Assembly (NCBI GenBank): GCA_011526335.1
Contig: WTJB01000291.1
Location: forward strand, 1-10,486
Length of the DNA: 10,486 nt
Direction of reading: 5' to 3'
Source of the DNA: Candidatus Arcticimaribacter sp.
GTDB lineage: Bacteria > Bacteroidota > Bacteroidia > Flavobacteriales > Flavobacteriaceae
Shown: in pieces, positions 1 through 7,371 of the stretch
Layout of the letters: the number at the start of each line of letters is the position of its first letter
Numbering within the stretch: the stretch's first letter is position 1
Translations under genes and position numbers: made by a program
Notes under the pieces: generated by a model
What the model was told of the DNA's origin: nothing
The model's input: the letters and a program-made list of their open reading frames with translations, nothing else
Database searches by the model: none

Positions 1-2536
1 TAAAACTCCCCACATACAGTCCTCTTCCGTAGGAGGCGGCTACCACACGATTATCTGTATTGGAGGTTCCACGATACACCAAGTCGGTTACTTTTACGTC
101 AGACATTCCATTGTCTAACTGGTTCCAGTTGGGACTAGCATTGCTAAAGTTTGTGGTTCCCCAGGTCCCCAATTCGGTTCCTAAGATTACTTCCTCGGTA
201 TCGTAAGGATTATGTTGTATCGAAAAGACAGGGAGGTTGGGCAAATCGCCATCTTTTTGTGACCAAGACGTTCCCCCGTTGCTGGTGTACCATACATTGT
301 TTACTCCGTAGTTGGAGTAGGTCAAATAGATATCATTATCCGTGGCCCCAAATTGAATGTCAGAAACACTCCCTAGAGCTCCTGTTGGTGTGATGTCTGA
401 ATAGGTAGGTGTGCTATCTGCATTGGTCATTAAGATAAGATCCCCGGTTTTGAGTCCGACCAAAAGCTTGGTGGTATTGGTGGTATTGGCCGATACAGTA
501 AAGGCAGTAGGCTCTGCAGAGATCAGGGCGTTGGTCAAATAGGTATCGGACGGCGTGGTGGTAAGCCCCTTAAATCGTCGTATACGATTGACTCCATTTT
601 TTCGTGCATTGACATAAAGAATGTCCAAATTAGAATCAAGCGCTCCAGGATTGATAAAGGCCCCCTCTTGATCGTCACTAGTATCCCCATCGGTATAGTC
701 AGAAAGGGTGTTGAGTACAGTTTGCCCCGTAGCGATATCTTTGACCACCACCGCATCGTTGTAAACATAATTGGTAATGATATAGGCTGGGTTTACCTGA
801 TCGATATAGGTAAAACCACCATCACCCCCGTCAATTTCTGTAGAGCCTAAGGTAGCTGTGGCGGCATTGGAAAAGTAGTGTGTTCCGTTGTCTTGAGAAC
901 CGGCGAGTATTCGTTCACTTCCATAGCCTGCTGGGGTCTGTGCTGTTTTGTATACCTGTAGGGTAACAAAGTTTTTTTCGGTTTCTATAAAGTTTTGTGT
1001 AGAAGAGGCTGTAGACAAAGAAGGCGTATAGGCCACCCCACCATCATTTACAACAATGGCTTGGTTGGAATTCCCCGGACGAAAATACAATCCGTGTTGG
1101 TCGGCATGAACCACCGAGGTGCTTCCGCTGATAAACGAATTCCATCGCGTAATTTGAGACCAACTCGTTCCCCCATCTTGACTTCTAAACCAGTCAATTC
1201 CACCCACATAAACAATATCATCATTGTTAGGATCTACTTCTACTTCTAAATCATAGAAAGCTTGGTTTCGGGTAAAGTCCGTAGCGGGAATACCCGTATC
1301 GGCATCATTGGGCTCGTTAAGGGCGGTAAGGTTGGTAAAACTATTGGTTGTTTTAAAGATGTTTCCTTGGTTGTTGTCTGAAACTAGAACATAAAAAGTA
1401 TTGGTATTTTGCTGACTGGGGGCAAACTCTACACGGTCTGCTTGAGCAGAAGGCGCAGCACTCCAAGTAGAGGACACCGCCGTAAACGAAGTTCCGTTGG
1501 TGCTGTAATAAAACGTTCCTTGATTATTGCCGTAGATATTACGGTTAGAGACCACCCATATTTTGTTGTCAATGCTGACTTCAATATCATTGATCTCGGC
1601 CAAGTTTCCTCCCGTACCTAATCCTGTAGCCCGTGTCCAAGTGGTTCCGTCTGTAGAGTAGTATAATCCAAAAATATTGGTGTCTCCAAAATTGTTGGAG
1701 TCTGTTGCAAAAGCAGCACCAAGGGCAGCTAAATAATACGTTCCACCAGCTACACCAGGGGTAGAGTCCCAGATTTGCAAATCGTTTACATAGAAGTAAC
1801 CGTCTACATTTTGTGTTCCGTTGGTTTGATAGGTGTTGTTTGTGATGCTTCCACTGCCCAGTACACGCGTCCAATTGGATCCTCCATCGGTAGAACGGTA
1901 AATTCCGTTCCCGACAACATCTCCGCTGGTGTAGGATTCTCCCGTTCCGGCAAAAAGGGTATTGGGGTTATCAGGGTCTTGAACGATAACCGATACGGCA
2001 AGGTCTCCGGGTACCCCGGTTACTTTTATCCAATCCTGGGGAGTGGGGTTATTGATGTCATTGTTGATCCAAAGTCCCCCGCTTACCCCACCGGCGATAA
2101 CTTTGTCATACGGATCGGCATCTGAACTGTCGTTTAAATCAAAAAGGGCAGCACGGGTTCTTCCTGCGTGGTTGTTGGGACCAATAGAATACCAAGGGTT
2201 CATGGCTTCTTGTCCCGGCGCTTTTTGGGCGCGAATTAATTTTTTATTGTTGCGTGCGTCAGCCAATTTTTGGGCTAAGGCTATTTTTACCTCAGTAGTA
2301 GGCCGACCTGTTTGGGGATCCATGGTCAGCTCATAAATCATTTCATTGTATTTGTTGGGCGGAAGACCGGCCGCTTTTCGCTCTGCTTTGCTTAGCTGAA
2401 GCTGCTCCTTAAACGGACTGTTTTCTAAATGGTATTGGTGTAAGGCTTGACCTACTCTTTTTTCGGGCAATATCAGAAGCGATAACATCCCAATAATAAA
2501 AATTTTACCTCCGTATCTTATCGCCTTTTCAATCAT
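1..2536 (-). CDS. Large secreted BNR/Asp-box beta-propeller (sortilin/VPS10-like) protein, 3' end outside the window
   Basis: The frame is open from the ATG at 2536 to the window edge, giving about 845 residues with no stop, so the C-terminus is missing. The N-terminus has a basic start and a hydrophobic stretch (about residues 10-24, FIIGMLSLLILP) that looks like a signal peptide; an ATG about 16 codons further in is a less likely start. A GPNNHAGRTRAALFD segment (about residue 120) opens the repeat region, as in WD40/YVTN/BNR-like exoproteins. Asp-box motifs recur: STDGGSNWTRV (about 213), STDGTTWTRA (about 292), STNGTSFTAV (about 343), SQDGGTSWSQI (about 451) and TSNGGTSWSQKDGD (about 749). 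VHADQHGLYF (about 475) and GRGLYVGSF at the edge are also typical of these proteins. Flavobacterial relatives usually end in a T9SS sorting domain, which cannot be checked here. Such proteins are often labelled glycosyl hydrolase, but I see no evidence of a catalytic site. Substrate is unknown. Confidence 0.85.
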   Translation of the reverse strand, partial: MIEKAIRYGGKIFIIGMLSLLILPEKRVGQALHQYHLENSPFKEQLQLSKAERKAAGLPPNKYNEMIYELTMDPQTGRPTTEVKIALAQKLADARNNKKLIRAQKAPGQEAMNPWYSIGPNNHAGRTRAALFDLNDSSDADPYDKVIAGGVSGGLWINNDINNPTPQDWIKVTGVPGDLAVSVIVQDPDNPNTLFAGTGESYTSGDVVGNGIYRSTDGGSNWTRVLGSGSITNNTYQTNGTQNVDGYFYVNDLQIWDSTPGVAGGTYYLAALGAAFATDSNNFGDTNIFGLYYSTDGTTWTRATGLGTGGNLAEINDIEVSIDNKIWVVSNRNIYGNNQGTFYYSTNGTSFTAVSSTWSAAPSAQADRVEFAPSQQNTNTFYVLVSDNNQGNIFKTTNSFTNLTALNEPNDADTGIPATDFTRNQAFYDLEVEVDPNNDDIVYVGGIDWFRSQDGGTSWSQITRWNSFISGSTSVVHADQHGLYFRPGNSNQAIVVNDGGVAYTPSLSTASSTQNFIETEKNFVTLQVYKTAQTPAGYGSERILAGSQDNGTHYFSNAATATLGSTEIDGGDGGFTYIDQVNPAYIITNYVYNDAVVVKDIATGQTVLNTLSDYTDGDTSDDQEGAFINPGALDSNLDILYVNARKNGVNRIRRFKGLTTTPSDTYLTNALISAEPTAFTVSANTTNTTKLLVGLKTGDLILMTNADSTPTYSDITPTGALGSVSDIQFGATDNDIYLTYSNYGVNNVWYTSNGGTSWSQKDGDLPNLPVFSIQHNPYDTEEVILGTELGTWGTTNFSNASPNWNQLDNGMSDVKVTDLVYRGTSNTDNRVVAASYGRGLYVGSF

Positions 2537-2568
2537 CACATAAATATAGTGTATATCTATAATTACTA

Positions 2569-2590
2569 ACGAAAATTCTATCATTTTCGT
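2569..2590. repeat. Inverted repeat upstream of the beta-propeller gene
   Basis: ACGAAAAT and ATTTTCGT form an 8-bp perfect inverted repeat around a 6-nt spacer (tctatc). It lies 32 nt upstream of the ATG at 2536, in the short gap between that gene and the terminator of the SCP2 gene. The position suits an operator or a 5' leader hairpin. No regulator is identified, so the function is a guess. Confidence 0.4.
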
Positions 2591-2603
2591 ACGTGCTAAA
2601 ATT

Positions 2604-2637
2604 AAAAAAAGGAATGCGTAAACATTCCTTTCTTTTT
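2604..2637 (-). terminator. Intrinsic terminator of the SCP2 gene
   Basis: A 9-bp perfect stem (AAAGGAATG at 2608-2616, CATTCCTTT at 2623-2631) with a 6-nt loop sits about 25 nt after the SCP2 stop codon. Read on the minus strand it is followed by seven T residues. The plus-strand side also has a T-rich tail (2631-2637), so it could work in both directions, but no plus-strand gene runs into it. Confidence 0.8.
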
Positions 2638-2654
2638 AGATCTAAAAAAATAGA

Positions 2655-2948
2655 TTATCCCAGTAGAGATTGAACTTTCATAGCAAGTCCCATGTCTCCA
2701 CCAATCTTGATTTTTCCGCCCATAACGGCCATCATAGGATTCAAATCGCCACTTTGCAATTCAAGCAGGGTAGCTGCTGAGGTGGTGATTGTACAATCTG
2801 CTTCATTGTCCTCTTGTGAGACAATATTGCTATTCCCAGATCCGTCTACAAAAACGATTAAATCATCGATAACAAATTTAAGGGTGCCGCCAATGGCTTC
2901 AGCTTCGTTGGCTTTGGCTTGCAATTGTGCAAATACTTCTGTGCTCAT
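2655..2948 (-). CDS. Stand-alone SCP2 sterol-carrier domain protein
   Basis: This 97-residue protein consists of a single SCP2-like domain and nothing else. It has an N-terminal helix (FAQLQAKANEAEAIGGTLKF), a beta-rich middle (VIDDLIVFVDGSGN, then EADCTITTSAATLLELQSG), and the family's typical ending: LNPMMAVMGGKIKIGGDMGLAMKVQSLLG (about residues 69-97), where the GKIKIxGDMxLAMK pattern is diagnostic. There is no signal peptide, so it should be cytosolic. SCP2 domains bind hydrophobic ligands such as lipids or acyl-CoA; the ligand here is unknown. The gene lies 60 nt after the DUF4177-like gene on the same strand and may share its transcript. A strong terminator follows. The start is preceded by an A/T-rich leader without a Shine-Dalgarno sequence, normal for this phylum. 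Confidence 0.88.
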   Translation of the reverse strand: MSTEVFAQLQAKANEAEAIGGTLKFVIDDLIVFVDGSGNSNIVSQEDNEADCTITTSAATLLELQSGDLNPMMAVMGGKIKIGGDMGLAMKVQSLLG

Positions 2949-3008
2949 AGTTTTTATTTATTGGATAAAATTAGAAAAATATTAAGGAACTGGTGCCCTA
3001 AACAAGTG

Positions 3009-3455
3009 TTATTCTGAAACACGCTTAAAAATATAGCGGGTTATAAAAATTCCCTGTGGGTCTTTGTCTCCAGAAGATTCTACACCCCCGTTGACAAAAG
3101 CCAATTCCCATCCTTGCGAAGCCAGGTCATTTATTTTAGCCGTTACCATAGCATCGTTGGTTGCAATATTGTTAAAACGGATCCCCCCTAGGTTATAAAA
3201 ATTAAGCAATTTTGTTTCCTGAAAGGTATTGGTTCGGAGTTCAGAGCGTTTTTTCTTGCTTTTTTCTTTGCTGTCTTCTGTACGTTGAATCGTAGCCGAT
3301 TTATAATCGACAGTTTCGGTTTCTGAGATCATTCTAGAACGTCCAAGACCATTGGGTACAATAGATTCTACAACGGTAAACATTTTGTACTCTAAATTTT
3401 GAGCCGATAGGGTAGAAGTGGTTAAAAATACGAATAGATAAATGTAGCGTTTCAT
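3009..3455 (-). CDS. Small secreted DUF4177-like protein of unknown function
   Basis: The product has 148 residues. A signal peptide is clear: MKRYIYLFVFLTTSTLSAQ, with likely cleavage after Ala18. The mature part starts with EYKMFTVVES (about 22-31). It contains a charged, lysine-rich stretch around 61-73 (EDSKEKSKKKRSE) and ends with an NDLASQGWELAFVN segment and an ITRYIFKR strand. The EYK...GWEL...RYIFKR layout resembles DUF4177-type domains, but here the charged insert separates the two halves. No catalytic residues can be named. It is probably periplasmic. The start at 3455 is the only one that gives the signal peptide. It is divergent from the CoA-transferase genes, with 107 nt between them that must hold both promoters. 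Confidence 0.75.
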   Translation of the reverse strand: MKRYIYLFVFLTTSTLSAQNLEYKMFTVVESIVPNGLGRSRMISETETVDYKSATIQRTEDSKEKSKKKRSELRTNTFQETKLLNFYNLGGIRFNNIATNDAMVTAKINDLASQGWELAFVNGGVESSGDKDPQGIFITRYIFKRVSE

Positions 3456-3562
3456 AAATATAGTTTTCTTAAAAGTAATGAAATCAAATCAATTTGGGTG
3501 TTTCTTGCGCTCCTCCTTTTTTGTTTGACACAATATTTGTAAATTAATGAAAAAGTAAACCC

Positions 3563-4261
3563 ATGATTTCCAAAAAAGTAGAGAACGTTTCCCAAGCTTT
3601 GGAGGGAATAAAATCTCACCAGACCCTTATGTTGGGCGGCTTTGGTCTGTGTGGAATTCCCGAAAATGCGATTGCCGCCCTTGCAGCAATGCACATTACA
3701 GGCTTGTGTTGTATTTCCAATAACGCCGGGGTAGATGATTTTGGTTTAGGGTTACTCTTGCAAAAGAAGCAAATCAAAAAAATGGTTTCTTCTTATGTAG
3801 GCGAAAATGCCTTATTCGAAGAACAAATGTTGAATGGGGAATTAGAAGTAGAACTCATTCCGCAAGGAACACTGGCAGAACGTTGTAGAGCAGCACAAAT
3901 GGGCATTCCTGCCTTTTATACGCCAGCTGGTTTTGGAACAGAAGTAGCCAAAGGAAAAGAAAGTAGAATTTTTGACGGAAAACCCCATTTACTGGAATAT
4001 GCTTTTCAGGCCGATTTTTCTATCATAAAAGCCTGGAAAGGGGATGAAGCAGGAAATCTAATTTTTAAAGGGACCGCCAGAAATTTTAATGCACTGATGG
4101 CCGGTGCAGCAAAAATATGTGTAGCGGAAGTAGAAGAATTGTTGCCAGTGGGTGCGCTCGATCCTAATGCCATTCATGTTCCGGGTATTTTTATACAACG
4201 CATCTTTCAAGGAGAACGCTATGAGAAAAGAATAGAACAAAGAACGATTACAAAAAAATAA
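3563..4261 (+). CDS. scoA: 3-oxoacid CoA-transferase subunit A (succinyl-CoA:acetoacetate type)
   Basis: The 232-residue protein is the A subunit of a family I CoA-transferase. With subunit B it moves CoA from succinyl-CoA to acetoacetate or a related 3-oxoacid, linking ketone-body or branched-chain amino acid breakdown to central metabolism in the cytosol. Recognisable segments are LMLGGFGLCGIPENAI near the N-terminus (about 22-37), the PQGTLAERCRAAQMGIPAFYTPAG segment (about 100-123), KGTARNFN (about 169-176), and the LDPNAIHVPGIFIQRI ending (about 198-213). Length matches bacterial ScoA proteins (about 230 residues). The start at 3563 fits the family N-terminus. Subunit B follows after 1 nt. 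Acetate/butyrate-acetoacetate transferases (AtoDA) are close relatives, so the exact donor is inferred. I see no functional link to alginate use. Confidence 0.92.
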   Translation: MISKKVENVSQALEGIKSHQTLMLGGFGLCGIPENAIAALAAMHITGLCCISNNAGVDDFGLGLLLQKKQIKKMVSSYVGENALFEEQMLNGELEVELIPQGTLAERCRAAQMGIPAFYTPAGFGTEVAKGKESRIFDGKPHLLEYAFQADFSIIKAWKGDEAGNLIFKGTARNFNALMAGAAKICVAEVEELLPVGALDPNAIHVPGIFIQRIFQGERYEKRIEQRTITKK

Positions 4262-4262
4262 A

Positions 4263-4925
4263 ATGGCACTTGACAAAAACGGAATAGCTAAGCGTATTGC
4301 CCAAGAAGTAAAAGATGGGTACTATGTCAATTTAGGCATAGGGATTCCTACTTTGGTGGCCAATTTTGTCCGGAATGATATCGAAGTAGAGTTCCAAAGT
4401 GAAAATGGAATCTTAGGGATGGGGCCTTTTCCGTATGAGGGAGAGGAGGATGCAGATTTGATCAATGCGGGGAAACAAACCATTACCGCTTTGCCCGGAG
4501 CGAGTTTTTTTGATTCTGCGATGAGTTTTGGAATGATTCGAGGCAAACATGTAGATCTAACCATCCTTGGGGCGATGGAAGTGGCACAAAACGGAGACAT
4601 TGCCAATTGGAAAATCCCGGGAAAAATGGTGAAAGGAATGGGCGGAGCAATGGACCTTGTCGCCTCAGCCGAAAACATAATTGTTGCCATGATGCACACC
4701 AACAGAAAGGGAGAATCTAAACTCTTACCTCATTGCACGCTACCGCTAACCGGAGTGGGATGTGTAAAAAAGGTAGTAACAGACCTTGCCGTCATGGATC
4801 TTGTTCCGGAGGGCTTTCTACTGAGAGAATATGCCCCTGGAGTGAGTATCGAAGAGATTCAAAAGAAAACAGCAGGAAATATAATTATTTCAGCCGATGT
4901 TAACGTCATGCAACTTGAAGCTTAA
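4263..4925 (+). CDS. scoB: 3-oxoacid CoA-transferase subunit B
   Basis: The 220-residue protein is the catalytic B subunit. The hallmark SENGILGMGP lies at residues 46-55. Glu47 is the expected nucleophile that forms the glutamyl-CoA thioester. Other family segments are VNLGIGIPTLVANFV (22-36), the DLTILGAMEV strand in the middle, and the glycine-rich MVKGMGGAMDLV. Length agrees with ScoB (about 205-220 residues). It starts 1 nt after the scoA stop, so the two are almost certainly translated from one mRNA and assemble as a complex. The 159-nt gap to the PL6 gene, with operators at its far end, suggests the alginate genes have their own promoter rather than reading through from here. No strong terminator is visible in that gap. 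Confidence 0.93.
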   Translation: MALDKNGIAKRIAQEVKDGYYVNLGIGIPTLVANFVRNDIEVEFQSENGILGMGPFPYEGEEDADLINAGKQTITALPGASFFDSAMSFGMIRGKHVDLTILGAMEVAQNGDIANWKIPGKMVKGMGGAMDLVASAENIIVAMMHTNRKGESKLLPHCTLPLTGVGCVKKVVTDLAVMDLVPEGFLLREYAPGVSIEEIQKKTAGNIIISADVNVMQLEA

Positions 4926-5051
4926 TGGCCGTCAAGGTTATTTCATATAACCGTTATTAATATAGTATAGGTTTAAATAAAATAGAAGCGGAATGTATAC
5001 TACAAGACACTTGATTTATTAACAGTCTAAAGATCTATTGAATATATTCCC

Positions 5052-5059
5052 TATATTGG
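5052..5059 (+). promoter_or_regulatory. Candidate -7 promoter element for the PL6-PL17-KdgF operon
   Basis: TATATTGG differs at one position from the Bacteroidota -7 consensus TAnnTTTG. It overlaps the first operator (starting at 5056) in nearly the same way as the better promoter at the window end (CTATaTTGGT here, CTATttTTGGT there). No convincing -33 TTTG lies about 20 nt upstream, so the assignment rests mostly on the parallel. The start codon follows about 25 nt later. Confidence 0.35.
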
Positions 5060-5080
5060 TTGACCAAATTGGAAAACCAA
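5056..5080. promoter_or_regulatory. Tandem pair of 12-bp palindromic operators upstream of the PL6 gene
   Basis: Two sites lie side by side: TTGGTTGACCAA (5056-5067) and TTGGAAAACCAA (5069-5080), 13 bp start to start. The first has perfect TTGGT/ACCAA arms; the second has one arm mismatch. The pair ends 4 bp before the PL6 ATG, so a bound protein would cover the leader and probably the promoter's -7 region. TTGGTnnACCAA resembles the hexuronate operators of E. coli UxuR/ExuR (FadR-subfamily GntR repressors, core TTGGTATACCAA). A uronate-responsive GntR repressor is the likely ligand; no regulator gene is in the window. Confidence 0.75.
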
Positions 5081-5084
5081 TAAA

Positions 5085-7358
5085 ATGAAGCAATATACAT
5101 TACTAATTTTCACCTTTTTTTCGTGTCTTATGTTGGCACAAAAAAGCACACTAGTTCATACAATAGAAGAATACAACAAAGCGGCATCATCGCTTACTCC
5201 TGGGGACGAAATTATTTTAGCGAATGGGGTATGGCTAGATGCTGAATTATTGTTAGAAGGCATAGGTAGTGCAGATGCCCCCATAAAACTTTCTGTGGAA
5301 GAAAAAGGGAAGGTAAGTTTAGAGGGGCAATCGTATTTAAGGCTAGCAGGTGAGTACCTACATGTAGAGGGTTTGGTCTTCAGAAATGGATATACCCCCA
5401 CCAATGAAGTCATTTCCTTTCGTAAGAATAGTAAGCAATTGGCAAACAACTCGAGATTAACCGAGTGCGTCATTGATAATTACTCCAATCCTGAGCGTCA
5501 TGAGCAGGACAGTTGGGTAGCCCTTTATGGAAAAAACAACCGAGTAGATCACAATCATTTTGAAGGAAAAGGAAATCGTGGAGTAACCCTGATTGTTCGT
5601 CTTAACGCCAAAGAAAGCATTCAAAACAATCATGTAATAGAAGCCAATTATTTTGGCCCACGTCAAAACCTTGGGTCTAATGGAGGTGAAACACTGCGTA
5701 TTGGAACGAGTCACTACTCTATGGAAAAATCAAATACCTTGGTTCGTGGAAATTACTTCGATCGTTGTGACGGAGAACATGAAATTATTTCCAACAAATC
5801 GGATCAAAATACATATAAAGACAATGTCTTTTTTGAATGTATAGGTACCCTTACCATGCGTCACGGTGATGAAACCATAGTCGAAGGCAACGTTTTTTTG
5901 GGTAATAAAAAACGGAATACGGGTGGGATTCGAGTGATTAACGGTCAGCAAACAGTAAAAAATAACTACGGCTATGGATTAACAGGCTATCGTTTTCGAG
6001 GTGCTTTAGTCGTAATGAACGGCGTGCCTAATTCTCCATTAAATCGCTATTTTCAGGTTGAAGATGCTGTTATAGAAAACAATGTTTTTGTAGAATCAGA
6101 ACATATACAACTCTGTGCGGGAAGTGATGCAGAACGCTCTGCTACCCCGATAAATTCAACCTTTACAAACAATACTTTTTATTTAAGTGAGCCCTCAAAA
6201 CTGATTACTGTTTATGATGATATCAGTGGAATTGCTTTTGAAAATAATAACGTCAATTTTCCATTGGCCAAAGAAGTAAGCAATGGTTTTTCGGTTAAAA
6301 AAATGACGCTTATCCAAGATGAAAACGGCCTCTTGATGCCCAAAATTGGCCGAAAAATTATTCGCCCAAATTTACCTGAAAATTTACCCTCTAAAGACAA
6401 TACAGGAACGACTCGGTATTCAAAAGCCGATAAGCGTATTGCATTTGATTCAGGTAAGCTGCATAAGGTTTCTGCAGGGATGAATACTTTGTTTGATGCC
6501 ATCAAGGCCTCTGCTCCTGGGGATATAATAGAACTGACAGATACAGCCGATTATACCCTTACAAAGCTTCCATTGGTAAAGCATCCCTTAACCATTAAAG
6601 CTGCAGAAAATGCAAAGCCCACGATTTTTTGGGAGAAAAAAGCAGCCTTCGATATTGTAAACGGTGGAGAATTGGTTTTAAAAGGCTTGTCTTTTGACGG
6701 AGAATATGCTCCAGATGGTTCAGGGAATGCTGTTGTAAGAACCAGTAAATATTCTATGAATAAGAACTATAGCTTGGTCATTGAAGATTGTCATTTTGAC
6801 AATTTGGATGTAAACCATTCCTTTGACGTAATTAAGGTATACAAAAACACCTTTGCCGACAAGATTCATATTTCAAACTCATCGTTTAACAATATCACCG
6901 GACATGTAATGGCCTTGGATAAAGAAACAGATGATGTTGGTATCTATAATGTTGAATTTTTGACCTTGCACAACAATAGCTTCACCAATATCCAAGGGGC
7001 TGTCCTTAGCCTGCATCGTGGAGGTAAAGATGAAAGTACTTTTGGTCCTTTTTTAGATGTAGATCATTGTACGTTTAAAAATATTGGATATGGATCAAGA
7101 AATAAATACGATGCTGCCATACAGCTCTATGGAGTTCAGGATATACAAATCAAAAATTCTATTTTTGAGCATACCAAAGACATTAAAATGCACTTGGTTG
7201 TTGGCGAACCTATCGTCAATGTCTCTCATTTGGCACTTGAGCGTAAGGACCAAATTAAAGTAACTGGAGATCAGGCATACACCATTGGTGATTTATTTAC
7301 TTCATCTGATGTGGTTAAGCTCGGAACAGATAATTTACCTCTTGGAACCAAAAAATAA
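5085..7358 (+). CDS. PL6 family alginate lyase with two parallel beta-helix domains, exported
   Basis: The 757-residue enzyme cleaves alginate by beta-elimination, leaving unsaturated ends. A signal peptide (MKQYTLLIFTFFSCLMLAQ) has likely cleavage after Ala18. The N-terminal catalytic beta-helix covers about 22-400. It carries the chondroitinase-B/PL6 signature: NGGETLRIG (199-207), GEHEIISNKS (230-239) and TLTMRHGD (255-262). By comparison with chondroitinase B and the PL6 enzyme AlyGC, Asn199, Glu231 and Glu233 should bind calcium, Lys238 is the base and Arg259 the acid; the Lys-Arg distance of 21 residues is the same in those enzymes. A second beta-helix (about 455-720) lacks these motifs. 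Length fits two-domain PL6 enzymes such as AlyGC. No C-terminal sorting domain is seen, so a periplasmic site is likely. Preference for poly-G, poly-M or mixed alginate cannot be read from sequence. It is the first gene of the alginate operon, directly behind two operators. Confidence 0.95.
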   Translation: MKQYTLLIFTFFSCLMLAQKSTLVHTIEEYNKAASSLTPGDEIILANGVWLDAELLLEGIGSADAPIKLSVEEKGKVSLEGQSYLRLAGEYLHVEGLVFRNGYTPTNEVISFRKNSKQLANNSRLTECVIDNYSNPERHEQDSWVALYGKNNRVDHNHFEGKGNRGVTLIVRLNAKESIQNNHVIEANYFGPRQNLGSNGGETLRIGTSHYSMEKSNTLVRGNYFDRCDGEHEIISNKSDQNTYKDNVFFECIGTLTMRHGDETIVEGNVFLGNKKRNTGGIRVINGQQTVKNNYGYGLTGYRFRGALVVMNGVPNSPLNRYFQVEDAVIENNVFVESEHIQLCAGSDAERSATPINSTFTNNTFYLSEPSKLITVYDDISGIAFENNNVNFPLAKEVSNGFSVKKMTLIQDENGLLMPKIGRKIIRPNLPENLPSKDNTGTTRYSKADKRIAFDSGKLHKVSAGMNTLFDAIKASAPGDIIELTDTADYTLTKLPLVKHPLTIKAAENAKPTIFWEKKAAFDIVNGGELVLKGLSFDGEYAPDGSGNAVVRTSKYSMNKNYSLVIEDCHFDNLDVNHSFDVIKVYKNTFADKIHISNSSFNNITGHVMALDKETDDVGIYNVEFLTLHNNSFTNIQGAVLSLHRGGKDESTFGPFLDVDHCTFKNIGYGSRNKYDAAIQLYGVQDIQIKNSIFEHTKDIKMHLVVGEPIVNVSHLALERKDQIKVTGDQAYTIGDLFTSSDVVKLGTDNLPLGTKK

Positions 7359-7371
7359 AACAGTAGAATTG

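Noticed and set aside
151..2336. Several plus-strand open frames of 60-116 codons across the beta-propeller gene
   Set aside because: They are short, have biased composition and no family features, and lie opposite a long minus-strand frame with clear Asp-box repeats and a signal peptide.
3493..3539. Promoter for scoA (AATATTTG at 3532-3539 as -7 box)
   Set aside because: The first base of the -7 consensus is wrong and no TTTG lies at the right distance upstream, so I did not annotate it, although a promoter must exist in this gap.
4936..4952. Hairpin GGTTAT-N5-ATAACC after scoB as a terminator
   Set aside because: The stem is only 6 bp, AT-rich, and no T-run follows, so it is not a convincing terminator.
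5085..5141. PL6 as a lipoprotein through Cys14 (FFSC)
   Set aside because: The residues before the cysteine are a poor lipobox, and the cysteine lies inside the hydrophobic core. Cleavage after LMLA by signal peptidase I fits better.
7285..7371. Upstream in-frame ATG for the PL17 gene inside the PL6 coding region
   Set aside because: It would add 29 residues before a clear signal peptide and overlap PL6 by 74 nt. The ATG at 7372 puts the signal peptide at the N-terminus and lies 13 nt after the PL6 stop.
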